64,000 bases of DNA, taken from the NCBI GenBank assembly GCA_002721875.1, contig PBLU01000003.1:141624-205623 (forward strand), given 5' to 3'. Shown here piece by piece: positions 27,381 through 36,275 of this stretch. The notes beneath the pieces were generated by a model. That model was given only the letters and a program-made list of their open reading frames with translations, was not told the DNA's origin and did no database searches. A program made the position numbers and the translations under genes. The DNA comes from Chloroflexota bacterium (GTDB taxonomy: Bacteria; Chloroflexota; Dehalococcoidia; UBA1151; TMED-70). Position 1 is the first letter of the stretch. The number at the start of each line of letters is the position of its first letter.

Positions 27381-28325
27381 ATGAGTATATTAAATAAAGT
27401 CGATTTATTAATAGCTGGTCAAGGAGCAGCAGGCTTTTCAGCTGGTTTATATGCAGCTAGATATCAAATGAGTACTGCTATTATTGGTGAAGAGTTTGGT
27501 GGAGAAACAGCAATAGGAGGATTAATAGAAAATTATCCGGGTAATAACGATATTGACGGATTTGACTTGATGCTTGAATTTAAAAATCAAGTAACAAATT
27601 TAGATGTCCCTATAATTGAACAAAACCTAAAATCAATTACTAAAAAGAATGAATCTTTTTTATGCCAATTGTATGATGGCTCAACAATTGAGGCTAAAAC
27701 AATTATATTAGCGATAGGCAGGGAAAGAAGAAAACTAGAGCTTGAAAACGAAGAGAAGTGGACTGGTAAAGGTATTTCTTACTGTTCAACTTGTGATGCT
27801 CCTCTTTATAGAAATAAAGAATTAGCTGTTGTAGTGGGAGGCGGAAATGCTGCGGTAGAAGGTGCTATTCTTATTGCAAAATATGCTAAAAAAGTTTTTC
27901 TGGTTTACAGAGGAGAAAAGCTTTGGAGACCAGAACCTATACTATTGGATACTTTAGAAAAAACTGATAATGTAGATGTTCTATTAAAGAATAATGTAAC
28001 TAAACTCATAGGATCAGATTTTGGTGGATTAGAAGAAATAGAAATAGAAAATAAATATAATAACCAAAATAGATTTAAAATCGATGGCTTAATGATTGAG
28101 GCTGGAGCAGATCCAAGAGTAGAAATACCTATATCACTAGGAATAAATCTAGATGAAGAAACAAACGAAGTAGCTGTTGACAAAGATCAAAAGACGAATG
28201 TATCTGGAATATTCGCAGCTGGAGATATCACTAATGGTTCTAATTTAAAGCAAACTATAACAGCTGCTTCACAAGGAGCTATTTCTGCACTTAGTGCATA
28301 TAATTACTGCCTAGAAAATAAGTGA
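27381..28325 (+). CDS. Thioredoxin-reductase-like FAD/NAD(P)-binding oxidoreductase
   Basis: This 314-residue flavoprotein has the low-molecular-weight thioredoxin reductase layout: N-terminal FAD loop GQGAAGFSAGLYAAR (about residues 13-27), a redox CxxC in YCSTCDAP near 133-140, a nucleotide loop VGGGNAAVE near 152, and the C-terminal FAD motif AAGDITNG near 275. The usual HRR...R segment that reads the NADPH phosphate is VYRG...RPE in this protein, so the electron donor may not be NADPH. No thioredoxin gene is adjacent. I therefore name it by family only. A five-codon frame (27367-27384) ends in an ATGA overlap with its start. It is divergent from argJ. Confidence 0.88.
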   Translation: MSILNKVDLLIAGQGAAGFSAGLYAARYQMSTAIIGEEFGGETAIGGLIENYPGNNDIDGFDLMLEFKNQVTNLDVPIIEQNLKSITKKNESFLCQLYDGSTIEAKTIILAIGRERRKLELENEEKWTGKGISYCSTCDAPLYRNKELAVVVGGGNAAVEGAILIAKYAKKVFLVYRGEKLWRPEPILLDTLEKTDNVDVLLKNNVTKLIGSDFGGLEEIEIENKYNNQNRFKIDGLMIEAGADPRVEIPISLGINLDEETNEVAVDKDQKTNVSGIFAAGDITNGSNLKQTITAASQGAISALSAYNYCLENK

Positions 28326-28326
28326 A

Positions 28327-29445
28327 TTAGGGTTTTGAAATTTTATAATTAACTAATAAATTACCCCATTGGGTTTCAAATGCTTTTTTTATTCTACTTT
28401 TCCCTATAAATCTAAGCCAAAAAGTGTTGTGATAAAGATTTGAAGCCAAGTATGCTACGTTTACCATAGGAGTTCTCAATAATAGTTTTTCAAAAGGTTT
28501 CAAAGGCCCCCAATAAATATACTTTTGAATTTTACTAGCAAATGTATTTTTATTTTTAGAAAAATTCCAATTTATCTTATTTACGTTTTCTCCAATTACC
28601 TTAATTTCATTTGGATTAGCTATACCAAGGCCTTTTTCATGAGCAATTCTAAGTTTTGGTATTTTCAAAGGATCAAAACCCATCAGCTTTGCAGAAATAG
28701 AATCAATTGCAACTTGGTCATAAGATGCGAATATCATATTCTTAGTCTTAAAGTTCATTGCCCTAGGGCCTGGTCCATCTCCTGCAAATGTTCCATCCAT
28801 AACTGCAAATACATTATTATGAATCTCATACTGAATAGTGAGCAAATCAACTAGCGTATTATGAATATCCGCATGAGCCCAATGCCTATTTTTATGAAGT
28901 AATCCCCCAAATGCATTTTTCATAGCACCAGTAATTGTAGTGAAAACATGTGTTTTAACTGTAGGAAGATGGATAATATTTGTTTCTAAAAGTTTTCGAG
29001 GGATCATTATTCCTTCAGGGTAGATCTTATTTAAGACAATCATTTTATTTTTAGGAACATAATTAATCCACTCTTGGCCAGGATCATCTAGTACAGTACT
29101 TTTAATCGATAGATCTTTTTCTATTTTTAAGAATCCATTATTTTCTTGCCCTTCCCTAGCATTTACAACAACTGTTCCATTGTGCGCTACCTCTAAGTTA
29201 GAAATTCCTAAACTTCTCAGGCCTCTTATAACTCCATCAAGCTGCCAAGGTGCTGTTGAACAAGCTGGGAAATAATGTTGCCATGAAATATTAGCTTTAA
29301 TTAATGTTTTTAATTTATCGTCTATAAAATTTTGAATTTTAGTATCTGCCAATAATTTAGCATAATCACCTATTACAAAATTTGGAGATGTTTTTGATAT
29401 AAAAACTTTACCAAATTCTCTTCTATCAATTTTTTTATTTGTCAT
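28327..29445 (-). CDS. DUF362 domain-containing protein
   Basis: This 372-residue protein has the DUF362 pattern (unknown function; some members sit beside iron-sulfur or metal enzymes). Visible stretches are LPTVKTHVFTTITGAMKNAFGG near residue 180, VMDGTFAGDGPGPRA near 225, and ASYDQVAIDSISAKLMGFDP. No ferredoxin-type cysteine clusters are present. The C-terminal part (about 310-360) has hydrophobic and aromatic segments. The open frame extends 15 codons upstream, but those overlap the divergent amidohydrolase, and the hydrophilic MTNKKIDRREF is a better start. Only 29 bp separate the two start codons. Confidence 0.85.
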   Translation of the reverse strand: MTNKKIDRREFGKVFISKTSPNFVIGDYAKLLADTKIQNFIDDKLKTLIKANISWQHYFPACSTAPWQLDGVIRGLRSLGISNLEVAHNGTVVVNAREGQENNGFLKIEKDLSIKSTVLDDPGQEWINYVPKNKMIVLNKIYPEGIMIPRKLLETNIIHLPTVKTHVFTTITGAMKNAFGGLLHKNRHWAHADIHNTLVDLLTIQYEIHNNVFAVMDGTFAGDGPGPRAMNFKTKNMIFASYDQVAIDSISAKLMGFDPLKIPKLRIAHEKGLGIANPNEIKVIGENVNKINWNFSKNKNTFASKIQKYIYWGPLKPFEKLLLRTPMVNVAYLASNLYHNTFWLRFIGKSRIKKAFETQWGNLLVNYKISKP

Positions 29446-29451
29446 AATATT

Positions 29452-29457
29452 TAAATT
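29452..29457 (-). promoter_or_regulatory. Putative -10 box for the DUF362 gene, giving a near-leaderless mRNA
   Basis: In the 29-bp divergent gap the minus strand reads TATAAT about 9 nt before the ATG at 29445 (coordinates good to about 3 bases). Transcription would then begin within one or two bases of the start codon. No ribosome binding site is present, which fits a leaderless transcript. No strong -35 box is seen. Confidence 0.35.
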
Positions 29458-29474
29458 ATAGAAAAAAAATAGAA

Positions 29475-30296
29475 ATGAATATAGATTCACTCACACATAT
29501 TTTACCTAAGGAAATTTCTTCAGAAATTTCTAAGTTTCAAAAACTAGATCAAAAATTCAAAGAGCTTTTCAATGAAAAAACTAAAATATCAGATGCTGAT
29601 AACTTGGTAAGTAAACTAAAAGATTGTGAAATAAATAAAGCAGTAGTTGGTGGTTTTGGTTGGACAAGTGATGAAATTACAAAATTATGTAATGACTACA
29701 TAATTGAATCAGGCAGTAAATTTGAAGAAATAATCCCAATATGTTCTGTAAATATTTACTCAAAAAACACTGAATCTAAAATCTTAAATTATATTAACAG
29801 AGGAGCAAAAGGAATTGGTGAATTACACTTTAATTATGATGAAGAAATAGAAGAAAACAAAGTACTTAAGAATACCCTAAGGATTGCACTTGAATATAAT
29901 CTACCTACCATTGTTCATGCATCTGAACCACTAGGCCACTCATATTCAGGCAAAGGGACAAATGTTCCGGAAAAGTTATATTCTTTAGCAAAACAAAATC
30001 CAGAAAACATATTTATTTTCTCACATTTTGGAGGAGGTTTAGTTTTTTACGAACAGATGCCTGAAGTAAAAGAAGTATTAAAAAATGTTTATTACGATTC
30101 TGCAGCTCAACCTTTTCTTTATAGCAGAAAGGTATATAAAACTTCTATTTTATGCTCAAGTATAAATAAAATTCTTTTTGCTTCAGATTTTCCATTAATA
30201 AATTTCTCAAGATGCCTTTCAGGGTTGAGTGACTTAACTGAGACCGAAAAAAAACATATTTTATCTTATAATCCAATATCAGTATTCAATTTATAA
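29475..30296 (+). CDS. Amidohydrolase 2 family protein (ACMSD-like TIM barrel)
   Basis: This 273-residue protein has the amidohydrolase-2 fold of decarboxylases and lactonases. The N-terminal metal motif is reduced to DSLTHIL in place of the usual DxHxH. A strand with VHASEP carries a candidate metal histidine near residue 153, FSHFGGG supplies a second near 182, and LFASDFPLINF carries the late aspartate near 235. The loss of one histidine in the first motif suggests a single-metal or altered site. It lies divergent from DUF362 and 38 bp before ileS. Substrate unknown. Confidence 0.85.
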   Translation: MNIDSLTHILPKEISSEISKFQKLDQKFKELFNEKTKISDADNLVSKLKDCEINKAVVGGFGWTSDEITKLCNDYIIESGSKFEEIIPICSVNIYSKNTESKILNYINRGAKGIGELHFNYDEEIEENKVLKNTLRIALEYNLPTIVHASEPLGHSYSGKGTNVPEKLYSLAKQNPENIFIFSHFGGGLVFYEQMPEVKEVLKNVYYDSAAQPFLYSRKVYKTSILCSSINKILFASDFPLINFSRCLSGLSDLTETEKKHILSYNPISVFNL

Positions 30297-30334
30297 TACT
30301 TAAGACTAATTCAAAAGGTAAAATTGATTTATAA

Positions 30335-33300
30335 ATGACTATAGAAAATAAAAAATACTATCCAGAAATTAATTCCTCTATTTCTTTACCTGAAATTGAG
30401 GAAAAAATATTGAATAAGTGGAAAAAAGAAAATACTTTTTCTGAATCTTTGGAGTTAAGAAAAAAATCTAATGAGTTTGTATTTTATGACGGACCTCCTT
30501 TTGCTAACGGTCTTCCCCATTATGGCCATCTACTTACAGGATTTGTAAAAGATATTATCCCAAGATATCAAACTATGAAAGGTAACAAGGTAGATAGAAG
30601 ATTTGGATGGGATTGCCACGGTCTACCAGCAGAAATGGAATCTGAAAAAGAATTAGGTATTTCTGGAAGAAAACAAATCCAAGATTTTGGAGTTGAAAAT
30701 TTTAATGATCATTGCAGAACCTCAGTGATGCGTTATACAAAAGAATGGGAAGGAACTGTTGGAAGGCAAGCTAGATGGGTTGATTTTGATAATGACTATA
30801 AAACAATGGATCTTAGCTACATGGAATCTGTTATATGGGCATTTAAGCAACTTTGGGATAAAGGATTAGTATATGAAAAAGATAGAGTCATGCCATATTC
30901 TTGGAAAGCAGAAACTCCACTTTCGAATTTTGAGACCCGTTTGGATGATTCATATAGAGAAAGAAGGGATCCTGCAGTAACTGTAAAGTTCGAGATTTTA
31001 GATCTCAAACTAAAACTAAATAATAATAAAACCTTTCTAATTGCATGGACTACTACTCCTTGGACGCTTCCTTCAAATTTAGCTTGTGCTGTAGGAAAAG
31101 ATATTGAATACTGCATAATATCTTTGAATGATGAAAATTATGTGATAGCAAAATCTGTTCTAGAGAACTATGAAAAAGAGTTAGATGGAAATAAAATTAT
31201 TAAACATATAGTAGGGTCAGAATTAATAGGATTGACTTACAAACCTTTATTCCCTTATTTTAAGAATAATAATAATTCATTTAGAGTTCTAGAAGCAGAG
31301 TTTGTTAATACTGAAGAAGGTACAGGAATTGTTCATATGGCACCTGGCTTTGGAGAAGATGACCAAACAGTATGCGAAGCTAATGGAATTAAGTTAGTTT
31401 GTCCAGTCGATGATCAAGGAAAATTTACACAAGAAGTTCCAGATTATGAAGGACTACAAGTATTTGAAGCTAATGAAAAAATAATTAAAGAACTTAAACA
31501 AAAAAAATTATTAATAAAAAAAGAATCATATCTCCATAACTATCCTCATAGCTGGAGAACAGATGAACCATTAATATATAAATCAGTTAACTCTTGGTAT
31601 GTAAATGTTTCGTCATTCAAAAATAGGATGGTTGAATTAAATCAAGAAATAAACTGGATCCCTAGTCATATAAAAGAAGGCACGTTTGGAAAATGGTTAG
31701 CAGGTGCTAGAGATTGGTCTATAAGCAGAAATAGGTTTTGGGGCTCTCCAATTCCAGTTTGGAAATCTGATGATCCCAATTATCCAAGAACAGATGTTTA
31801 TGGAAGCTTAGATGAAATAGAAAAAGATTTTGGAGTTAGGCCTGATAATCTACATAGGCCTTTTATAGATAATTTGACAAGACCTAATCCTGATGATCCA
31901 ACAGGAAAAAGCCTTATGAAGAGAGTTCCAGAAGTTTTTGATTGTTGGTTTGAATCAGGTTCAATGCCATTTGCTCAAGTTCATTATCCTTTTGAAAACA
32001 AAGATTGGTTTGAATCACATTTTCCTGCTGATTTTATTGTGGAGTACATTGGTCAAACTAGAGGCTGGTTTTATACAATGATGGTATTAAGTACAGCAAT
32101 TTTTGACAAACCTCCTTTTAAGAATTCAATCAGTCATGGAATAGTTCTTGATACAAAAGGTGTAAAACTTTCAAAGAAATTAAGAAATTATCCTGAACCA
32201 GAAATGATTTGGAAAAAATATGGAGCTGACTCTCTTAGATGGTTCTTTTCCTCCTCTCCTATACTTAAAGGGCAAAACTTACAGATAGATATGGAAGGCA
32301 AGGGAATAGCAGATGCACAAAGACAAATTATTACACCTTTGTGGAATGCTTTTTACTTTTTTACCCTTTATGCAAATGCAGAAAATATAAAAGCAAAAGA
32401 AAATTATTCATCTCAAAATTCTTTGGATAGATATGCATTATTGAAAACTAAAGAATTGATTGAAAAGATTGATTCTAATTTATCTAACTATGATATTACT
32501 TCAGCTTGCCAATCTGTTCCTGAATTTATAGATGCGATAAATAATTGGTATATCAGAAGAAGTAGGCCAAGATTTTGGAAACATGCTGATGATAATGACT
32601 CTAAAAATGCCTATGACACTTTGTATACTGTACTTCTAAACGTGACTAAAGCGCTTTCTCCCCTAATTCCACTCATAGCTGAAGAAATATATACCAAGCT
32701 TACTAAACTAAAAAGTGTTCATCTTAGTGATTGGCCTTCTTTAGAACTCTTTCCAAATGATAAGGAATTTCTCAAAAAAATGGACATAGTAAGAGAAATT
32801 TCTTCTGCAGGACTAGCAATAAGAAAATCTAATAATATAAGAGTTAGGCAACCATTACACGAACTAACAATAGTTGGAGATAATTCAGAATGGATAAAAG
32901 ATTTTGAAAATTATATTACTGATGAGGTCAATATTAAAAGAATTAAGATTACTGATAGTTCTGATTCTTTATACAAAAACAAAATTAAGATTAATCTAAG
33001 AAAGCTAGGCCCTAAGCTTGGAAAAGATGTGGGTAAATTTATGCAAGCAGCAAATAATGATGAATGGATAATGAATAAAAATAAATCTATAACTATTTTA
33101 GATAAAACATTTTTAGAGGATGAATATATTCTTGAAAAAGAATCCCTACCTGGAACTGAAACAAGAGATATTGATAGTGGTAGTATAATAGTTTCTTTGA
33201 ATATAAATATTGATGAGAAATTAGAAATTGAGGGTATAGCTAGAGATATTTTAAGAGCAGTTCAAAATAAAAGAAAAGATATGGATCTTGATATATCAGA

Positions 33301-33478
33301 TATGATTACAATTAATATTTTTGGAGAATCTAAAATAAATAAAAGCGTCGAGTTCTATAAAGAATATATTGCAACTAACTCATTAGCAAAAGATATAATT
33401 TTTAAGGATAATGATCAAAGCGAAAAAATTAAGATTTCAGATAATAATGAAATTTTTCTCTATATAATTAAGATTTAG
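30335..33478 (+). CDS. ileS: Isoleucyl-tRNA synthetase, type 2
   Basis: This 1047-residue enzyme charges tRNA-Ile. It belongs to the eukaryote-like type 2 group, shown by GWDCHGLPAEMESEKELGISGR, RARWVDF-like and YKTMDLSYMESVIWAFK stretches (near residues 90-170). Type 2 enzymes are typically resistant to mupirocin, and this is expected but not tested here. The HIGH motif is HYGH (near 64), and KMSKS is KLSKK (near 610) followed by LRNYPEP. Editing-domain motifs TTPWTLPSN and GTGIVHMAPGFGEDD are intact. It overlaps the convergent YihY gene by 4 bp. Confidence 0.97.
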   Translation: MTIENKKYYPEINSSISLPEIEEKILNKWKKENTFSESLELRKKSNEFVFYDGPPFANGLPHYGHLLTGFVKDIIPRYQTMKGNKVDRRFGWDCHGLPAEMESEKELGISGRKQIQDFGVENFNDHCRTSVMRYTKEWEGTVGRQARWVDFDNDYKTMDLSYMESVIWAFKQLWDKGLVYEKDRVMPYSWKAETPLSNFETRLDDSYRERRDPAVTVKFEILDLKLKLNNNKTFLIAWTTTPWTLPSNLACAVGKDIEYCIISLNDENYVIAKSVLENYEKELDGNKIIKHIVGSELIGLTYKPLFPYFKNNNNSFRVLEAEFVNTEEGTGIVHMAPGFGEDDQTVCEANGIKLVCPVDDQGKFTQEVPDYEGLQVFEANEKIIKELKQKKLLIKKESYLHNYPHSWRTDEPLIYKSVNSWYVNVSSFKNRMVELNQEINWIPSHIKEGTFGKWLAGARDWSISRNRFWGSPIPVWKSDDPNYPRTDVYGSLDEIEKDFGVRPDNLHRPFIDNLTRPNPDDPTGKSLMKRVPEVFDCWFESGSMPFAQVHYPFENKDWFESHFPADFIVEYIGQTRGWFYTMMVLSTAIFDKPPFKNSISHGIVLDTKGVKLSKKLRNYPEPEMIWKKYGADSLRWFFSSSPILKGQNLQIDMEGKGIADAQRQIITPLWNAFYFFTLYANAENIKAKENYSSQNSLDRYALLKTKELIEKIDSNLSNYDITSACQSVPEFIDAINNWYIRRSRPRFWKHADDNDSKNAYDTLYTVLLNVTKALSPLIPLIAEEIYTKLTKLKSVHLSDWPSLELFPNDKEFLKKMDIVREISSAGLAIRKSNNIRVRQPLHELTIVGDNSEWIKDFENYITDEVNIKRIKITDSSDSLYKNKIKINLRKLGPKLGKDVGKFMQAANNDEWIMNKNKSITILDKTFLEDEYILEKESLPGTETRDIDSGSIIVSLNINIDEKLEIEGIARDILRAVQNKRKDMDLDISDMITINIFGESKINKSVEFYKEYIATNSLAKDIIFKDNDQSEKIKISDNNEIFLYIIKI

Positions 33479-34386
33479 GAAAGTCTTTCTATACTTGATT
33501 CTAATTTTTTGTTCTGTATATTTTGCTTTCTTATATTAAGATAAACTGTATTTCTTGCAGATATTTGAGCACCAATAAGAAGAATAATTGAAGATAAATA
33601 TATAAATGCCATCAAAACTATAATTGCACTTACCCCTCCATAGATAGAACCTGAAATCCCGCTAAAATTTCTAAGATATAAAATAAAAATCATTTTATTA
33701 ATTTCTTCAGCTAAAGTAGCAAGAATTGCAGCAGGAAAGACAGAAAAAAATGATAATTCGATATTAGGAAGCCACCAATAACAAATAATAAAAACTAAAA
33801 ATGTTAATAAAGGAGGAACTAATAAAGCTAATCTATTCCAAATATTTTGATCAATCAGAGGAGAGTCTGGGAATGTGATAGAAACTAGTTCACTCAAAAA
33901 ACTTAGGCCTGTGGTTAATACAAAAGAGCTAATCAATAAAAAAGAAGCAATAAATAACATAGAAAAATCTATTCTTCTTTCTTGAAAAAAAGTTCTCTTT
34001 TTATCGATTTCCCAAATAAAATTAATACTTTTTCTAATTGTCCCAAAAACTGCGCTAGAAGCAAAAAGTAGACCTATTCCAGCAAGAGTACTTGTAGCTA
34101 ATCTATTTGATGTAAGGCTATCAAAAAAAGATTTTAAGAATTCATCATCTTGTTCGTCAAAAATTGGAATAACATTTTTCAAGGAATCAATTAGAGTTTG
34201 CTCAAATCCTTGAATTCCTAAGAAAATTGAGAAAATCATTATTAATCCAAGTAGTAAAGGAAATAATGAAAAAAAAGCATAAAAAGATATAGATGCACAC
34301 ATAAAAGGAACATTTTTTTCAATAAATTCATTGGTTATATCCCCAGTAAATCTTAGAAACCACAGTACAAAACGTACTAAGAACAT
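33475..34386 (-). CDS. YihY/BrkB family inner-membrane protein
   Basis: This 303-residue polytopic protein of the YihY/virulence factor BrkB family has about six transmembrane segments, with the first hydrophobic helix near residues 33-60 following the ENVPFMCASISFYAFFSLFPL motif typical of the family. GGVSAIIVLMAFIYLSSIILLIGAQI forms the C-terminal helices. Older annotations call this family ribonuclease BN, which is not supported; the function is unknown. It lies 1 bp after the pterin-binding methyltransferase gene on the same strand. Confidence 0.9.
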   Translation of the reverse strand: MFLVRFVLWFLRFTGDITNEFIEKNVPFMCASISFYAFFSLFPLLLGLIMIFSIFLGIQGFEQTLIDSLKNVIPIFDEQDDEFLKSFFDSLTSNRLATSTLAGIGLLFASSAVFGTIRKSINFIWEIDKKRTFFQERRIDFSMLFIASFLLISSFVLTTGLSFLSELVSITFPDSPLIDQNIWNRLALLVPPLLTFLVFIICYWWLPNIELSFFSVFPAAILATLAEEINKMIFILYLRNFSGISGSIYGGVSAIIVLMAFIYLSSIILLIGAQISARNTVYLNIRKQNIQNKKLESSIERLS

Positions 34387-34387
34387 T

Positions 34388-35386
34388 TTAGATTCTCTTT
34401 TCTCTGAAAGCTTTTAAGTAATTTACACAAAATTCATCATTACCTTCTAGCATTGATCTTGTGATCTCATAAGCTTCTGTAGTTTGATCTATATATTTTA
34501 TTCTTTCTAATTTTGATTCAATTGGGTTTATTATTCCTGAATTTGCACCTTTTTCGATTGCAAGACTAATAAACACATCGTTAACTAGTCTCCTTTTTGG
34601 AAGACCAAAAGAAACATTACTCATACCTCCTGTAATATTTATATTGGTCCATTTGTCTTTAATTTTTCTTATAGCATCGAGTGCATCTTTACCGTAGTTT
34701 GATGAAACAGATATTGGAAATATCAAGGGATCCACAAAAATATCTTCATCTAGTAAGCCTTTGGTAGAGCAAACTTTTATAACATCACTTAAATTATCCA
34801 TTCTCTCTTCAGAACTGTCTGGCATACTACTCTCACTAGCTGCACTAACAACTGCCTGTGCATCATATTCTATAATCGTATCAATCAAGTCTATCCTTTC
34901 AAGCGAAAGAGAGTTAACTAAAGGTCTCATATGATTACCATATTCTTCTAAGCCTGATTTTATTATGTCAGGATTTGAGGAATCAATAGATATTGGAATC
35001 TGAGAAAATTCTTTCATTACATTCACTAACCACTTCATAGCTTCTATTTGGTCTTCAAGTCTGTAACTATATTCGTCAACATTTATATCTAAAAATGCAG
35101 CACCAAATTTTGTTTGTCTTTCAATTTCCCATCTAATATAATCAATGCCTTTTTCCTTATCTCCATTCATTCCCTGCCATATTGCTATCATAAAATGTTT
35201 AAGTTGCCCCTGTTTATATGGTTGTGTGTCTTTAAAATGATCAGGAATATTCAATATTGAAAAATCATCCCCTTTTTTTCTGAAGGTAATAACTTTCTCT
35301 CCATCTAAATCAACAGTTCTAATACCATCTAATTTTACAGACCTTGTTGTATGTATATTTTCACCGATTATAATAAACTCATTCAT
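34388..35386 (-). CDS. Pterin-binding (methyltetrahydrofolate:corrinoid-type) methyltransferase
   Basis: This 332-residue protein has the DHPS-like TIM barrel of MeTr, MtgA and the folate domain of MetH. It starts with a GENIHTTR motif. FLDINVDEY carries a pterin-contact aspartate near residue 103, ISIDSSNPDII follows near 137, and NITGGMSNVSFGLPKRRLVNDVF near 245 is the strongest family mark. It overlaps the MTHFR-like gene by 8 bp, so the two are almost surely a functional pair moving methyl groups between folate and a corrinoid protein or other acceptor. The corrinoid protein is not in the window. True dihydropteroate synthase is less likely given these motifs. Confidence 0.85.
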   Translation of the reverse strand: MNEFIIIGENIHTTRSVKLDGIRTVDLDGEKVITFRKKGDDFSILNIPDHFKDTQPYKQGQLKHFMIAIWQGMNGDKEKGIDYIRWEIERQTKFGAAFLDINVDEYSYRLEDQIEAMKWLVNVMKEFSQIPISIDSSNPDIIKSGLEEYGNHMRPLVNSLSLERIDLIDTIIEYDAQAVVSAASESSMPDSSEERMDNLSDVIKVCSTKGLLDEDIFVDPLIFPISVSSNYGKDALDAIRKIKDKWTNINITGGMSNVSFGLPKRRLVNDVFISLAIEKGANSGIINPIESKLERIKYIDQTTEAYEITRSMLEGNDEFCVNYLKAFREKRI

Positions 35387-36182
35387 TATTAACCTGCAAT
35401 ATGTTGCTGTCAGCCCACTGAGATAGCTCCTTAATTCCTCCGAAAGGGAAAAAATGAAGTTTATTTGTATTATCTAATCCGTTTATTATTTCTAAAGGAT
35501 TATGCTTAACTAATTTAGTAAGACCAAATTTTTTACTTCTAATAATCAAAGTTGTTGCACTAACTCCACAAATTTTCGCATAATTTATTAGTGTTGTTAG
35601 TTTTGCTGGACCTGCAATTCCAAGATTAATATCTATTTTCCTTGAATTTTTACTTATGATATCTTTTTCTACTTTTTTTACCCAATTATTTGTTTCATCA
35701 ATATTTAATGTCCATTGCGTTACTATAGAAGAATTAAAGCCTTTTTTCATAAGCCAATCACACTTAATAGATAAATTATTTTCAGAATTATCATCGTCTG
35801 GATTTCCTTCTGGATGGCCAGCAATATTAATTTGATTGAACTCATATTTTTCAAATAAACCTGTTTCAAAAATATCCATCGTTTTATCGAAAATACCTGC
35901 TTTATTCTTAGGACTGCCTCCAATTGCTAGAACCTTCTTAATATTTTCTTTTGCCAAACCGGATAGAAAAAAATCCAGTTGATCTTCATCTTTGATACTT
36001 CTAGCTGGACAATGAGGTATTGGTGAAAATCCTTGAGATTTTAGATTTCTAGATGCTTCAATAATGTTTGAAATCGAATCACCAGGTATAAATGCCACAT
36101 ATACTTCATTGAACATTTCTTTTGGTAAAATTTTTAAACGTTCAATTTGTTTTGGAACTATTTCAAGTGAGTATGTAGTCAT
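35379..36182 (-). CDS. Methylenetetrahydrofolate reductase-like protein
   Basis: This 267-residue protein has a short MetF-type TIM barrel that would interconvert 5,10-methylene- and 5-methyltetrahydrofolate. Visible family segments are SLEIVPKQ at the N-terminus (in place of SFEFxPP), IPHCPARS near residue 63, VLAIGGSPKNK near 95, INIAGHPEGNPDD near 128, and INLGIAGPAKLTTLINYA near 197. Its start differs from canonical MetF, so it belongs to a divergent branch that often accompanies pterin-binding methyltransferases. It overlaps that partner by 8 bp and is divergent from trkH. Confidence 0.85.
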   Translation of the reverse strand: MTTYSLEIVPKQIERLKILPKEMFNEVYVAFIPGDSISNIIEASRNLKSQGFSPIPHCPARSIKDEDQLDFFLSGLAKENIKKVLAIGGSPKNKAGIFDKTMDIFETGLFEKYEFNQINIAGHPEGNPDDDNSENNLSIKCDWLMKKGFNSSIVTQWTLNIDETNNWVKKVEKDIISKNSRKIDINLGIAGPAKLTTLINYAKICGVSATTLIIRSKKFGLTKLVKHNPLEIINGLDNTNKLHFFPFGGIKELSQWADSNILQVNNE

Positions 36183-36219
36183 ATATTATTTTGAAGAGGC
36201 TTAAAACACTATAAATAAG

Positions 36220-36225
36220 TATAAT
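36220..36225 (+). promoter_or_regulatory. Putative -10 box for the potassium-uptake operon
   Basis: TATAAT lies 51 nt upstream of the trkH start in the 93-bp divergent region. No convincing -35 hexamer is found at 16-18 nt, so support is weak. Confidence 0.3.
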
Positions 36226-36275
36226 CTATATATAAAAATAAATAAATTATAACCATAGCTATTTGGCAATTTTCA

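Noticed and set aside
33475..34386. Label ribonuclease BN for the YihY-family protein
   Set aside because: That name came from a mistaken gene assignment; the protein is a polytopic membrane protein with no nuclease motif.
34388..35386. Annotation as folate-synthesis dihydropteroate synthase
   Set aside because: GENIHTTR and GGMSNVSFGLPKRR are marks of the methyltetrahydrofolate methyltransferase branch, and its partner gene is MTHFR-like.
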